A stretch of DNA of 64,000 nucleotides from Hymenopus coronatus (taxonomy: Eukaryota > Arthropoda > Insecta > Mantodea > Hymenopodidae), in assembly GCA_030762935.1 (NCBI GenBank), contig CM060898.1, positions 101,129,281 to 101,193,280 of the forward strand, written 5' to 3'. The notes beneath the pieces were generated by a model. The model searched no databases. It worked only from the letters and a program-made list of their open reading frames with translations, and was not told where the DNA came from. Positions 24,248 to 35,310 of this stretch are shown piece after piece. The translations under genes were made by a program, and so were the position numbers. The stretch's first letter is position 1, and each line of letters begins with the position of its first letter.

Positions 24248-24551
24248 ATTTCCATATAAAATATAGTTTGGGGTAGGGGGATTTTTTTGGAAATCTTCAT
24301 GATGTATCCTTGGAAGACACCAAAGAAATTTGGTGTTTAACAGTCTTTTCGTTTTTGAGCTATGCTGTTCACTGAAACACACACAAACACACACACACGC
24401 AGACCTTTTTCTAAAATGATTAATTTTATGAGTTAAGGGGACTTCAAAACATATATTTTCTGTGAAAACTCCACATCGAATTTTTGGGTGGAATACAATA
24501 CCCTCTCTGTCCACTATGTACATTGTGCAAACGGGCTAGAGAAAGTAAAAA

Positions 24552-25275
24552 AGTCTGATGTGTTCCATTTACATGACTTTCTCTTCAAACAAATTCAACA
24601 AACTATTCTTACAAAAGATTACTCTTTTATCTACATCATGTTAATGAGAGATAAACGTTAGTAGATTTATTACCTCTGCTTCCTTGTAAGTAGGAGGGAA
24701 ATAAGGGAATTCACTAGGCTAAAACGATAGTCAAATCTTTTAAAAGCTGGTCCTAAGTGAAACAGTTGAAGTTTGATTCGCTTTGCATGGCCTGAGGTAA
24801 AACAGTAGAGATGAAACGAAACATCACTTCCCGTTTGAGAAAAAATTAAGTATCTTAAACTGAAACCAACAACTCGGAATATCTCTAAAACGGTCAACTC
24901 TAAATATATAATATATGTGTGTGTATGTGTGTGTACAGGACATAATTGTGTCTTTTAACAAGATCTATATTTGTTGTGCAGCAAGTTGTTATTTATTTCT
25001 TACGGTTTACAAACTATGCCAAATTCAGCAAAACTCATTCAGAATGAACAGGTTTTCAGAGACTACTCCCAGAAAATTTAGGATATACATTTCATTTGTC
25101 ATGAAAATATCATAATCACATGACATTTTCATCAAAATCGTTAGAGTTATTTTTAACAAAGTCAAAATTTTCGAAAAATGTTCCATGTTGGGGTTGTTGG
25201 GGGTGGGGAGATTTTCTTGAAAATCTTTGTGGTATTTAACCGACTTTTATTTTGAGCTATACTGCCCACAGATAT

Positions 25276-25312
<37 letters not shown>

Positions 25313-25449
25313 GGGGTATATTTCTAAAATGCTCTTCTTTTGGATTAAGGGGTCTCAAAGCATGTATTTCCGTATCAAAATTTTGGGCGCAATATAATAC
25401 CTTCTCTATCTACTCTGTACATTGTACATGCAGCCTACAGAAAGTAAAT
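24552..25449 (+). mobile_element. Family A element, unit 4 of head-to-tail array
   Basis: GTCTGATGTGTTCCATTTAC at the 5' end, CA tract at about 25275-25307, ends in a degraded hairpin (GTACATTGTACATGC) and CAGAAAGTAAA. No fifth unit follows. Confidence 0.84.
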
Positions 25450-26325
25450 ATGATTTTCATATCAGCGCCGCCAGTGTTCCGAAGTTTCGTCTCGCAGAAA
25501 TTCTTTAACATGCCAGTAAACTTGGTGACTTAGGGCTGTCGCTTAAAAACCATCGACCCGAGATCAGAAAGTCAGCGGCTAAACAACTGAGCTACCCATA
25601 CCCAGGGAGCTTCAGTAGTTTAATTGGCGAAGACGCCGGCACAAAAAGCAGAAGAGTCATCCAACCGAATCTGGACTTCAGGAATCTAATTCTCTTTTCC
25701 GGTGCAGTAAAAAGTTTTAGAATCCAAGTTGTGACACTTGTTTTTACTTGTTCGTTTTGGCTAGGTTTCCTGGACAGCCCTCTCGTGCCGACAATGGTCG
25801 TTTGCTTGCTTGGGGCAGCACTCACAATTGGCGAGTTTCTGGGCTACCGACAGAGCAAGTTTGTGGAGAGCTGATCCGAGAGTGAGCTAAGATTGGACTT
25901 GCTTTGAGTGAAGTGTAAGATGGCGCATGTAATTTCTCATGTAATTTTTTTTTCCCTTGACCCTTTGGCATTGCTTCAGAAAGTAATAGGTTTTCCAATT
26001 TTACTGTATCTTCTCATCCATTCATGTACCCTTTGTTATGTCTTTAATAAGTTGAAATAACGGTTTAAATAACTGATTTGTTCAATGTAATACATTTTCT
26101 CCAGTCTTTGAATTTAAATATAAATTATTGTGAATCTTATTTTATTTTGCATTTTAAATTTTGGTCGTAAAATATTGTTCATGTTCATGCTCTTATCGTT
26201 GAAGTCAAGATTTGTGGTACTGGAGAATTTTTTTATCGAAAAGTGCCTTTGGGTTTTGTGTGTGCAGTGTACAGATGGGATTCCGCACTTCAGTATCAGT
26301 GACAGGCTTTTTGTACGTGAGACTC
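25450..26325. other. Unassigned sequence with a tRNA-like SINE scrap
   Basis: About 25545-25605 reads on minus as GTAGCTCAGTTG ... CTCGGGTCGATGG, a decayed tRNA-like head. A 77-codon minus frame at 25592-25825 has no recognised domain. The rest is unassigned. Confidence 0.45.
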
Positions 26326-26960
26326 CGGGAGGAGAGTATGAAATGAGAGCAATTGCAGAGGGCTGCCGGAACCAGACTGTGGCAGGAAGCCATCGTGGAG
26401 AGTCTCTAACAGTTCCTAAAGTCGGAGAGATCCATAGTGATCCCTGACAGCTGCCTGCTCCGTCACATTGTTGCCACTTCGCCCCATCCATGGCTACAGC
26501 ACCAGACCTCTCAGTCGCTTGGCAGGGCATCTTGTACTAAATAATCTTCATCGTCAACTTCATCAAAGGCGCCAATTGAAATGGCGTTGAGGAATGTTTG
26601 CACATCTTGAAACAAAGATTACTTACGCAGCATGAATCTATTCGCAGAGAGGCGCACACGTCTCTTATCAACTGACTTACAGGGATCACTATGGATCTCT
26701 CCCAGTTTAAGCAGTTCATCTCGACACGGTGAGCTAGAAGCTCATGCCTCAGGTCTGAATAAACACCCCTGAGTATACCGATGACCCCCAGCTAGTTTCT
26801 AAAACGCAAACATCTCCACGAGAGGGCGCCACCACCGCAGTCCTCGTCCACACTTACAACCCTGAAAAGGAGACCAGACGGATGAAATTGAGATGACAGG
26901 AATGAAGAATCCTCCCAGTCGTTCGCCTAGCAATAAAACCCTCGAAAAACCCATTGGTCA
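26326..26960. repeat. Dispersed repeat G, split copy
   Basis: 26326-26450 matches the first half of repeat G (AGGAAGCCATCGTGGAGAG, CTCTAACAGTT). 26820-26960 matches its end (CCACCACCGCAGTCCTCGTC, AAAACCCTCGA). Between them are about 370 bp including an inverted 23-bp sequence. Confidence 0.6.
26424..26702. repeat. Perfect 23-bp inverted repeat pair
   Basis: 26424-26446 (GGAGAGATCCATAGTGATCC...) is the exact reverse complement of 26680-26702, with weaker similarity continuing outward. Spacer about 233 bp. Confidence 0.9.
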
Positions 26961-27109
26961 GAGAGGTCGGCCGCGAGGAATCGATCCCATGACCTTCTGA
27001 ATGCCATCTAGTCCGGTAATCCTTGGGTTATTTAATTTGTAATTTCTGGCATATGTTTGGTAGTGTAGCAACCGAAATAAAATTTCTCGTCAGCAATTGT
27101 AAGTCGATC

Positions 27110-28205
27110 TGTTGTACACTTAACCTCTTGAAGCTGAGTTACAGGTTATCTGAGGTGATTATTAATTTAATTTTTCAAATAATTTTTAAATCTGTTGACT
27201 TGGAGTTGAGTACCGACAGTTACAGGCTACCTTTGCTTGAATTTTTTCATGTTGCAAGAAATCATTTGACTATTTAATCTCTTGTGATAAAAATAAATGA
27301 AATATAGGGCAAACATAATATAAAAGTAATTAGATACCAAAGGATTTATATGTACTTTACAAAATAATTAAGGTAATAATTATAAGCTAGCTTTTCCAGA
27401 GAACCATTACTTACATTTTGAAAGAATTACAATTCAGTTGATGGTGTGCCTTGCTCTTGAATTGAATATAAACGGTTATACGCTAGTTTATTTTGCGAGT
27501 TATTATATTCATTTTGTTAGAAATGATTCAGACTAATCATTGTATAATTAATCGCTTCAGAATGAGTTACAATAATTACATTCTAGTTTAGGTAATTACT
27601 ACATTTGTTTTACCAGAAAGAACTATCAACTCATTGCATAGATAGCCCTCTCAAAATGAGTTACACTACTTTCATGCTAGTTTAGGTAATACTACATTCG
27701 TTTTACCTGAAAGAATTGTCAACTCACTGCATAGATAACCCCCTATAAATGAGCTACAATAATTTCGTGCTAACTTAGGCAATTAGTTCATTCATTTTAC
27801 CCGAAAAACTGTCAATTCTTTGCATAGATAACCTCTTCAAATTGAGTTACAATAATTACATGGTAGCTTAGGTAATTAGTACACTCGTTTTACAGAAAAA
27901 ATTGTTAACTCATTGCATGATAACCCCTTCAATTGTTTTCAATAATTACTTGACAGCTCTGCTTGAGATACAACACTTATATTAGACAAAAACAATAACT
28001 GTATGCCAGGTCATTGAATATTTAATATCCTTCTTGTTCTTCTTATATATTTAATATTTGACCTGAAAATTTAACAATCAGAGTTTATTTGAGTATTTAT
28101 AAGCTAAAATAGGTAATTATACCCTTATTAAAATATTAAATTGATGACTAGCGTTGCATACATAACCTCTTAAAGTTACAGTAATTAAAATTTCATTTTT
28201 TCAGA
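27110..28205. repeat. Decayed tandem array with a unit of about 93 bp
   Basis: The clearest units begin with GAGTTACAATAATTAC-like sequence at about 27564, 27658, 27751, 27844 and 27930, each containing CTAGTTTAGGTAATTA, TTCGTTTTACC and TTGCATAGATAACC. More degenerate units flank the core at about 27110-27560 and 28065-28200. Confidence 0.82.
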
Positions 28206-28215
28206 AACAAAGTTA

Positions 28216-28940
28216 TTTTTACTTCGAACACGTATGTATAATGTGCACAATAGACAAGATATCGTCTTCCACCCAAAATGTACATATCAAGACTTCACCG
28301 TAAACATGTGTTTTGAGGTCCCCTGAATAAAATCAAAGAAAAAGGTGTGTATGTGTGTGAATGAATGAACAGCACAGCTCGAAAACTAAACTCGGTTAAG
28401 TACCAAAGTTGATATTTAAGTTCATCTTCCAAGGATGCGACACGAACATTTTCATATGCATTCTGTCAGTCAAACTCTCTTTATATATGAGATTTTTTTG
28501 ATTAATGTACCACCTAGCCCGACTGGGTAGTGTGGAGGTATCGTGTCTGCCTCAAATTCAAAAGGTCATATATATCACATATTTAATACATTTTTATGAC
28601 AAATTAAGTGTATCTCTAGAATTTTCTGAATAGCCTCTGAAGACGTTTTCATTTATCTTTTGTTTAGCTAAAAACTGTAAGATATATATAAAAACTTATC
28701 GAAAATGTACCTTTTTAAAGATCGCAATTTATGTCATATTAATTTTATAGAGCTAATTATTTCCAAGATATTTCTTGTTATTCGTTTGTTTTAAAATGCT
28801 TAAAATGTTTCTCGAACGATAAGTCCTTATTCGTTTCATATCTCTCTTGTTTTACTCTTGGCCATGCAAAGATCACCGATTTCAATTCTATCATATAACG
28901 ATCTGCTGTTAAATGATTAGACTATCACTTATTATAAGAT
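28216..28940 (-). mobile_element. Family A element, diverged, with small insertion
   Basis: Starts ACTTCGAACACG with a decayed hairpin (ATGTATAATGTGCAC). Interrupted at about 28503-28568 by a scrap resembling a tRNA-like SINE head (GCCCGACTGGGTAGTGTGG). Truncated where a plus copy begins. Confidence 0.75.
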
Positions 28941-29655
28941 GTTTATAAGTAGGGGTCAAATAAGGGAACACAATAGGCTAATGGGCTAGTCAAATATTTT
29001 AAAAACCGTCACTATGCGATTACTATTGAAGTTCCGTTCTCTTTCCGTAGCCAGAAGTAAAACAAAAGGAGTTATGAAACGGATGAGGGCTTCCCGTTTG
29101 AGAAAAGTTAAGAATTATTGAATTGAAGTCATCCAAAATGAATATCTCGGAAATGATTAGCTGTACAAAACAAATGTGTTACATAAATTGTGTGTTTTAA
29201 CAAATTCTGCAGTTTTTGTAGTAACTTCTTGTCTATTTCTTACGATTTACCAGTTATGGAAAAGTCATTTAGAATGAAGAGGACTTCGGAAGCTATTTCC
29301 AAAAAATTCAGGCATGCATAATATTTTCAATGCAAACTCTTTAACATGCTGCATTTTAATCAAAATCGTTAGTTATTTTTTGTAGAAAATCAAAATTTTC
29401 GAAAAACGTTTCAAGTAAAGGGTAATTTGGGGTGGCGGGAATTTTCTGAAAATGCTCGTATTCTAACCTTGGAAGTTTGGTAGTTAACTATCATTTTTTA
29501 CCCACAAACACATACACACATACACCAGGCACTGCTTCTTTTTATTCAGGATTCCTCAAAACAATATTTTTGGTAAAATCTCAGTATCGAATTTTTGGTT
29601 TGAATATAGTACTTTTTCTACCTATGTAAATTGTATATACATGCTACAAAACATA
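28941..29655 (+). mobile_element. Family A element, 5' truncated, inverted to its neighbour
   Basis: Begins mid-element (TTATAAGTAGGGGTCAAATA) and ends in a degraded hairpin and CTACAAAACATAAAA. With the preceding minus fragment it forms an inverted pair. Confidence 0.75.
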
Positions 29656-29723
29656 AAACTACACAATATTAACGGACATTCCACAACAGTCCAGTCACCC
29701 AAAAACTTTTGTTTTGTCCATTA

Positions 29724-30598
29724 AAAAAATCTGATGTATTCTATTCACATGACTTTCTCTACATCCCTGAAAAATTATGTTTAAAAAGCTCATGCTTCTA
29801 TTTAGTTCATGCTAATGGAGAAAAAAATAGCAGAAATAGTCTTATTACTTGTGTTCTTGTAAGTAGAGGCGAAATAAGGGAGTACCATAGCTTAAAGTGA
29901 TAGTCAAAAGCTGGTTGCTACGTGACTGAAGTTCCTTTGTTTGTATAAACAGGAGTTGACAGATTCCTGTATGAGAAAAGTATATGTTTTTCAAAGCTGA
30001 AACCAATAACAAAGAATATCTAAAAAACGATCAACTCTACGAAAAAAATGTATATTACATGAATTGTGTGCTTTAACCTGCTCTACATTTTTGTATGCTA
30101 AGTTTTTGTCCATCTCTTTCGGTTTAGCAGTTATGCAAAATTCCGTAAAATTCATTCAGAATAAAGTAGTCTTCAGAATCTATTCCCAGAAAAATTCAAG
30201 ATATACATTTGATTTGTCAGGTTAATATCTTTAATATACGATATTTCAATCAAAATCGTTAGAGCCATTTTTGAGAAAATTAAAATGTTCGAAAAAAGTT
30301 CCATGTAAAGGGTAGTTGGGATTTTCTTGAAAATCTTCGTGTCGCATCCTTGGAAAATACCAAACCTAAATACTAAATTTGGTTTTTAACAGACTTTTCG
30401 TTTTGAGCTATGCTGCCCACAGATACACACACACATACCATAGACAGACACACACTTGTACAGTTTTTTTTAAAAAAATTGGGTTCAGAGGGTCTCAAAA
30501 CATGTATTTCTGGTGAGATCTCGTTTTCGAATTTTTGGGTGCATTTTACAATACCTTCTCTACACACTATGTACATAGTATATGTAGAGAAAGTAAAA
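29724..30598 (+). mobile_element. Family A element, full length
   Basis: AAAATCTGATGTATTCTATTC at the 5' end, CA tract at 30425-30455, hairpin core CTATGTACATAG, ending GTAGAGAAAGTAAAAG. Confidence 0.87.
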
Positions 30599-30920
30599 GT
30601 AGCCAGCAAGCGGATTTATTAGCTTTATTTCTCGGGGAGTGTTAGAACTTCTCTACAACGCTGACGCCGAAATGGTTTTCATTTATTTATAACTGTCTGT
30701 GATAGCAATCGATAAATTCATCGTGTTCGCAGAAACTTTCACTTGGAGTGTTCATGATTCCATAAATCAAGGACCAAGCAATAAGGGGCTACAAAAGAGA
30801 GGTTTCCTTTATAATTCTCAATAGGATAGGTCTTAAGGGCGTTTAATGATACCTTAATTTTAATTTCAGGTTTATCGGTTTTGGCTACTGGTCTTGTTGG
30901 GAAATAATAAATTAAGTTAT
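30599..30920. other. Unassigned spacer
   Basis: No gene or repeat recognised between a family A copy and the mariner left end. Confidence 0.4.
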
Positions 30921-30944
30921 ATGAAGGACGTTCAATAAATCCTT

Positions 30945-31811
30945 AAAAGATCTAAGGTATTCCATTCACATGACTTTCTCTACATCGCTGTAACAAATAT
31001 TGTTAAAATCATATTGTTCTATCTACTTTATATAGGTAATCAAAATACATATTAGCAGAAATTTTCTTAATTACTTGCTTCCTTGTAAGTAGAAGGAAAA
31101 TAAGGGAATACACTTGGCAAAAACGAATGTCAAATCTCTTAAAACCTGGTTGACATGAGGTTGAAATCCGTTTCTATGCAGGGTTAAGGGTTTACAGCTT
31201 TTCGTGTGAGAAAAGTATTTTTAATCTGAAACAAATAACAAGGAATATATCAGAAATGGTCAATTCCAGAAAAAGACGTGTATGTCGTAAATTGTGTGTT
31301 TTAATGTGATCTACATCTTTTGCGTAGTAAGTTTTTGTCTAAATCTTACGGTTTACTAGTTACGCAAAATTCAGCAAAATTCATTCAGAATAAAGAGGTA
31401 TTAAAGAATATTCCCAGAAAATTCAAGATATGCAATTTATTTGCCATATATTATAAATACCTTTAATATGCAGTGTTTTAAACAAAATCATTAGAGCCAT
31501 TTTTGAAAAAATCAAAATGTTTGAAATGATTTTCATGTAAGGAGTAGTTTGGGATGGGGGGATTTTTCTCAAAATGTTCGTGTCGCATCTCTGTAAGATA
31601 CAAAACTAAAAAACCAAGTTTGGTATTTTACGACTTTTAGTTTTTGAGATATCGTGTTCACATACACACGGACACACGGACCTTTTTCTAAAAATTTTTT
31701 TTCGGACGCAGGGTACCCTAAAACGGTATTTTCGGTGAAATCTCGCTATGGAATTTTTGGGTTGAATACAATACCTTCTCTATACACTACCTATGTATAT
31801 AGTCCGTGTAG
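30945..31811 (+). mobile_element. Family A element inserted just inside the mariner left end
   Basis: Starts AAGATCTAAGGTATTCCATTC (diverged terminal block), short CACGGACACACGGA tract, ends near CTATGTATATAGTCCGTGTAG. Mariner sequence resumes immediately after. Confidence 0.82.
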
Positions 31812-32680
31812 ATTATTCTTTTTAGCTCGATACTCTTTTCCCAGCGTTTTTCCAAGCCTTCCAAAAATAGGATTTCGGAAGGTCCTCAAAATAGGCACCT
31901 GTTTGGGAGATGGCCTCTACGTTAGACATGAATAATTCTCCGCCGACACACCATTTCAAGTTTGGAAATAAAAAGAATCACTGGGGGCCAAATCTGGTGA
32001 ATACGGTGCTTGTTATAGTAATTCGCACCTTAATTCTACAATTTTCGTCATTAAAAATGCGCAGTTGTGCACTCATGTATTGTCTTGATGGAAAAAATCT
32101 ATTTTTTTGCCAAATGAAGCCTTTTTTTTTATCTCTCCATTCATCCGGTGCAATAACGAACTTAATACTCTCCATTTATCATTCTTACTTTCTGCAAGTA
32201 ATCAATGTAGATGATTTCGTGTACAACCCAAGAAAAACCTATCACTTGTCTGCAGATTTCACCACCTTTGACTTCTTCGAAACCGGTTTGCCTTTAAAAA
32301 TCCACTGTTTCTACTGTACTTTTTTGTCTCTGTAGTGTAGAAGCGTTTCCATGTTTCATCCACAGATATTTATCGACCCAGAAATTCGTCAGGATTGCGA
32401 CGGATGTGTTAAGCCAGCTTCCGAATTGATCACATGATTGCGTTTATTCTCCATTGAGACCAAGCGCGACACCCATCTTTCCGAGACCTTTGTCAGATAT
32501 AATTTTTCGTAAAATTGAGAACACTGTACCTTGTGATATGCCTGTGGCCTCCACTATTATGCACACTTTGATCACTCATCGATCACTCAAAACCATATCC
32601 TGGGTTTTGCAAGAATTTCTGAGAAAGTCACTTCTACTGGACGTTCGTAACGATGTTCATTTCTTGATGTAAAGCCACTT
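31812..32680 (-). pseudogene. Degenerate mariner transposase
   Basis: Remnant of a DDE/D transposase that would cut and join element ends at TA targets. The minus strand shows the second catalytic Asp in FFHQDN (about 32083-32097) and the third in YSPDLAPSDS (about 31973-32000), the spacing style of mariner DD34D enzymes, and further on AYFEDLPKSYF typical of the C-terminus. In-frame stops directly follow HQDNT, ELL and FQT, and the frame changes in the N-terminal half (about 32250-32680). No longer able to encode a product. Confidence 0.85.
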
Positions 32681-32930
32681 TTAAATTAATTTCTTTGTTG
32701 TAAATTGTTGCAAATGTAAAAGCAGATATGCCACCGCACGAAATCTCTTCTAAAGAAGCACAAGATTGTTGATTCAATCACCTATCGCAACAAAACCAGT
32801 GAGGGATATAGCTGAAGCTTCAATTACTGTCTATTTTAATAGTAAGAGACTAAATTACTAAATAGAAACGTTTCTCTTCTAAGAGTGTAATTTCTTGGAT
32901 TTTCTAAGGTCTTATTGAACGCCCCTAATA

Positions 32931-33104
32931 CTTAATTTCTATATTCTCTATCCATCCTTACATTATCGGTAACGTAAACAAAAATAACAGGTTGCAACGA
33001 CTCTGGTTGGTTTTATCGCTTTTCTCTTTCACAAAATACTGCCTCTTAAATTGCCAAGAGAGAACAGTAATATATGCAATGTAACCTAAATAATAATAGT
33101 ATGA
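32931..33104. other. Short spacer
   Basis: No feature recognised. Confidence 0.4.
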
Positions 33105-33416
33105 ATGATTAAGGGACAGATTATTGATAATTTAATCATTATTTTTGTATTTAATTACAATGCATATGCGTCATGCAGTTCGTCTGTAATGGCTGCTTCT
33201 GGTCAGCAAGTAATGGCGGGAACATGTAATATCAGTGTAGTGAAACATAAGCTAGAACGCCTTTCAAAAGTGACGAGAAAAGAGTTATTATTCCTAATTT
33301 ACCTATATACTAAATTTTGTGAAAAATGCCTTACATTTGCATTAAACAGTATTCTGAGCTTAACGACAGAGTTTACTGGTGTTTCCGAAATCAGCCTAAA
33401 GCGTGAAAATGAATGA
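33105..33416 (+). pseudogene. Possible transposase N-terminal helix-turn-helix remnant
   Basis: A 103-codon frame whose C-terminal half (VTRKELLFLIYLYTKF, then LTTEFTGVSEISLKRENE) has the rhythm of the leading helix-turn-helix regions seen in insect IS630/mariner-like proteins, where a conserved Thr-Gly-Val-Ser precedes the recognition helix. No catalytic domain follows. Could be coincidental. Confidence 0.3.
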
Positions 33417-33750
33417 GCCGAGACGCGACATTTTGTTCAAGTAGCTTTACAACTGACAGCTGAAAATGCAGCGACTGTGTATCACACATTGTTCGGAAAG
33501 AGCAAATATTGTTGACATTGTTGACCAACTAATTATTATCAATCTGGTGTGGATTCAGACAGTTTGCGTGTAACTGTAACAGATGACGCGCGTTTTCAGG
33601 GAGTAGAACCATTTACAGTGTTATATAACTATTTATATCACCCTATAAATAGTGTGGACAAAAATAAAAGCATATTGTGACAGCGCTGTCTTCTGCAGTG
33701 ATTCTCACGTTCGCCTTCTTATGTGAGTCATCATATTAGAGACCTTTAGA
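33417..33750. other. Unassigned spacer
   Basis: No feature recognised. The frame from the preceding open stretch ends at about 33416. Confidence 0.35.
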
Positions 33751-34108
33751 TGCATAAATAAGAACAGGAAGAGCGACGCGATATAACAGGAACCTTCGGA
33801 ACTCGAGACGTCTTGATTTTTCTCGACTTTCGAGATGTTTCTCCAGACTTCGGCTTCCAGAAGCTAACAGGAAGTTCTGTGACGTTATTTAATAGCTATA
33901 AAAGGAGGAAGGTTTGTAGTGCAATGTGTTGCTGTGATTTGTACTAAGTCTTGAGTGACTGAAATGTTAGTTTGCAGTGAGCCATGGTTGGCGTGCAACC
34001 GTAAACTGTCTAGGCGGCGAAACGTCGAGTGAATTATTTGCAGCAGTGAATATAAGACTTTATTTGTAAACACTTTTTGAGACAATAAAGACCTTTTTTT
34101 ACAATACA
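33751..34108 (+). mobile_element. Solo LTR-like unit, copy 1
   Basis: About 358 bp homologous to 50153-50450. Layout matches an LTR with U3-R-U5 order: promoter-like motifs, TGACGTTA at 33880, TATA box CTATAAAAG at 33896-33904, then about 180 bp and polyadenylation signal AATAAAG at 34084-34090. GAA/TTC motifs typical of heat-shock elements at about 33790-33801 and 33855-33877. No gag/pol adjacent, hence solo. Alternative: a promoter-containing SINE-like or gene-derived repeat. Confidence 0.6.
33855..33877 (+). promoter_or_regulatory. Heat-shock-element-like motif in LTR copy 1
   Basis: TTC at 33855-33857 and GAA at 33860-33862 are in the phased pentamer arrangement bound by HSF. A further GAA/TTC pair at 33871-33877 is one base out of phase. 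Confidence 0.4.
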
Positions 34109-34284
34109 CGCGTATGCTAGAAATAAAATCGGCATTCGCTTAATCTACCAAAACTTCAAGGTGTTATAATGGAGTACTGCACACCAGTATAATGCTATAT
34201 AATTTCCTTCCCAATGTCATAAACATACAGAAAACTATAATGGGTTTAAAAGTCTTATTGAGCACTGCGTTTCCACTGTAAGGG

Positions 34285-34342
34285 AATATCTAAAACGTAA
34301 TAAATATTCATATATATGAATATTTATTAAGTTTTAGATATT
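34285..34342. repeat. 58-bp near-perfect palindrome
   Basis: Two 29-bp arms with no spacer, centred between 34313 and 34314 and starting AATATCTAAAAC. One mismatch. Very AT-rich. Confidence 0.95.
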
Positions 34343-34349
34343 GTATTAT

Positions 34350-35110
34350 ATATATCATTGTATTAGCTTAAATATTATATCCTTAATAATTTAACTATCT
34401 CGTATCACATCCTTATTGTATTAACTTAACCATCTTGCATCATCTCATTATTTTAACTTTCCCGTACCATATCTTTATTGTATTCACTTAACCATCTTAT
34501 ATCTTATCCTTATAGTATAACTATCTCGTATCATATCCTTATTGTATTAACTTAATTATCGGGTAACATATCCTTATTGTGTTAACTTAAATACCTCGTA
34601 TCATATCCTTGTTATATCAGCTATCTATCATATCCTTATTGTATTAACTTAATCATCTTGGATTATATTCTTATTGTATTAACTTTATTATCTCGTAATA
34701 TAATAATATCCATTAACTTAACTATCTCGTATCATATCTTTATTGTATTAACTTAACCATCTTGTGTCATATTCTTATCGTATTACCTTAACCATCTCGT
34801 AATATTGCCTTATTGTATGAACTTAACTGTCTCGTATCATATTCTCATAGTATTAAGTTAACCATCTTGTGTTATATTATTATTGTATTACATTAACCAT
34901 CTCGTAATATATCCTTATTGTATTAACTTAACTATCTGGAATGATATCCTTATTGTACTAACCTAACCACCTTGGATCATTTTTTAATTAACTTGACTCT
35001 TATTGTATTAAATTCACTATCTCCTAATATATCCTTATTGTATTAACTTAACTATCAAGTTTCATATCCTTGTTTGATTAACTTAATTATCTCTTGCCAT
35101 ATCCTTCTTT
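34350..35110. repeat. AT-rich minisatellite, unit about 35 bp, roughly 20 units
   Basis: Repeats of CATATCCTTATTGTATTAAC plus TTAACTATCTCGTAT. Units alternate between a CTCGTA and a CTTG(T/G) variant. Many carry point changes, so the array is not recent. Confidence 0.93.
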
Positions 35111-35213
35111 CTCAGTTATAGTTAATACATTCTATATTGTAAATATATTGATATCCAAATCTATTGTATCAAAGTATCTGTACAACATCGATTTTAAAGG
35201 ATTAATTTTTTTG

Positions 35214-35310
35214 GCCGTGTTTAACGCCCGCTTTAACTACTTATGGCACCGCAGGCGGTGACACTGATAATACATGAATGAAGATGGAGCAGCGATGTGA
35301 AGTGTTATGT
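35214..35310 (-). mobile_element. SINE family S3 3' fragment
   Basis: Plus reads GTGTTTAACGCCCGCTTTAAC then CACCGCAGGCGGTGACACTG, the S3 3' end in reverse. Body and tRNA head missing. Confidence 0.75.

Larger units (their letters stand above)
23084..24551 (+). mobile_element. Family A element, unit 3, expanded by an internal tandem array and an S3 SINE
   Basis: 5' end CCTGATGTGTTCCATTCATA. About 530 bp of internal tandem repeat at 23243-23770, a poly-A run at 23857-23876, S3 SINE at about 24092-24247, then the CA tract and a variant hairpin ending GGGCTAGAGAAAGTAAAAA. Confidence 0.85.
30921..32930 (-). mobile_element. Mariner-family DNA transposon relic containing a family A copy
   Basis: Probable ends are inverted repeats: CGTTCAATAA at 30929-30938 and TTATTGAACG at 32912-32921, with similarity extending to AAATCC/GGATTT on the inner side and TA dinucleotides outside. 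A degraded transposase reads on minus between them. Without the inserted family A copy the element would be about 1.15 kb, short of the usual 1.3 kb for mariners. Confidence 0.8.

Noticed and set aside
21275..25449. CRISPR-like array of regularly spaced repeats
   Set aside because: The units are about 900-bp transposon copies and, inside one, about 110-bp tandem repeats without unique spacers; the sequence is eukaryotic.
30945..31811. Family A as a classical TIR DNA transposon or MITE
   Set aside because: The inverted repeat is subterminal and only about 10 bp, the 3' end is a hairpin, and no target duplication is visible in the nested copies.
31910..32335. 141-codon plus-strand open frame
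   Set aside because: It is antisense to the degenerate mariner transposase, whose catalytic motifs are clear on minus.
34350..35110. Centromeric or telomeric repeat
   Set aside because: The 35-bp unit is short, local (about 750 bp) and unlike telomere motifs such as TTAGG. Nothing here supports a chromosome-structural role.
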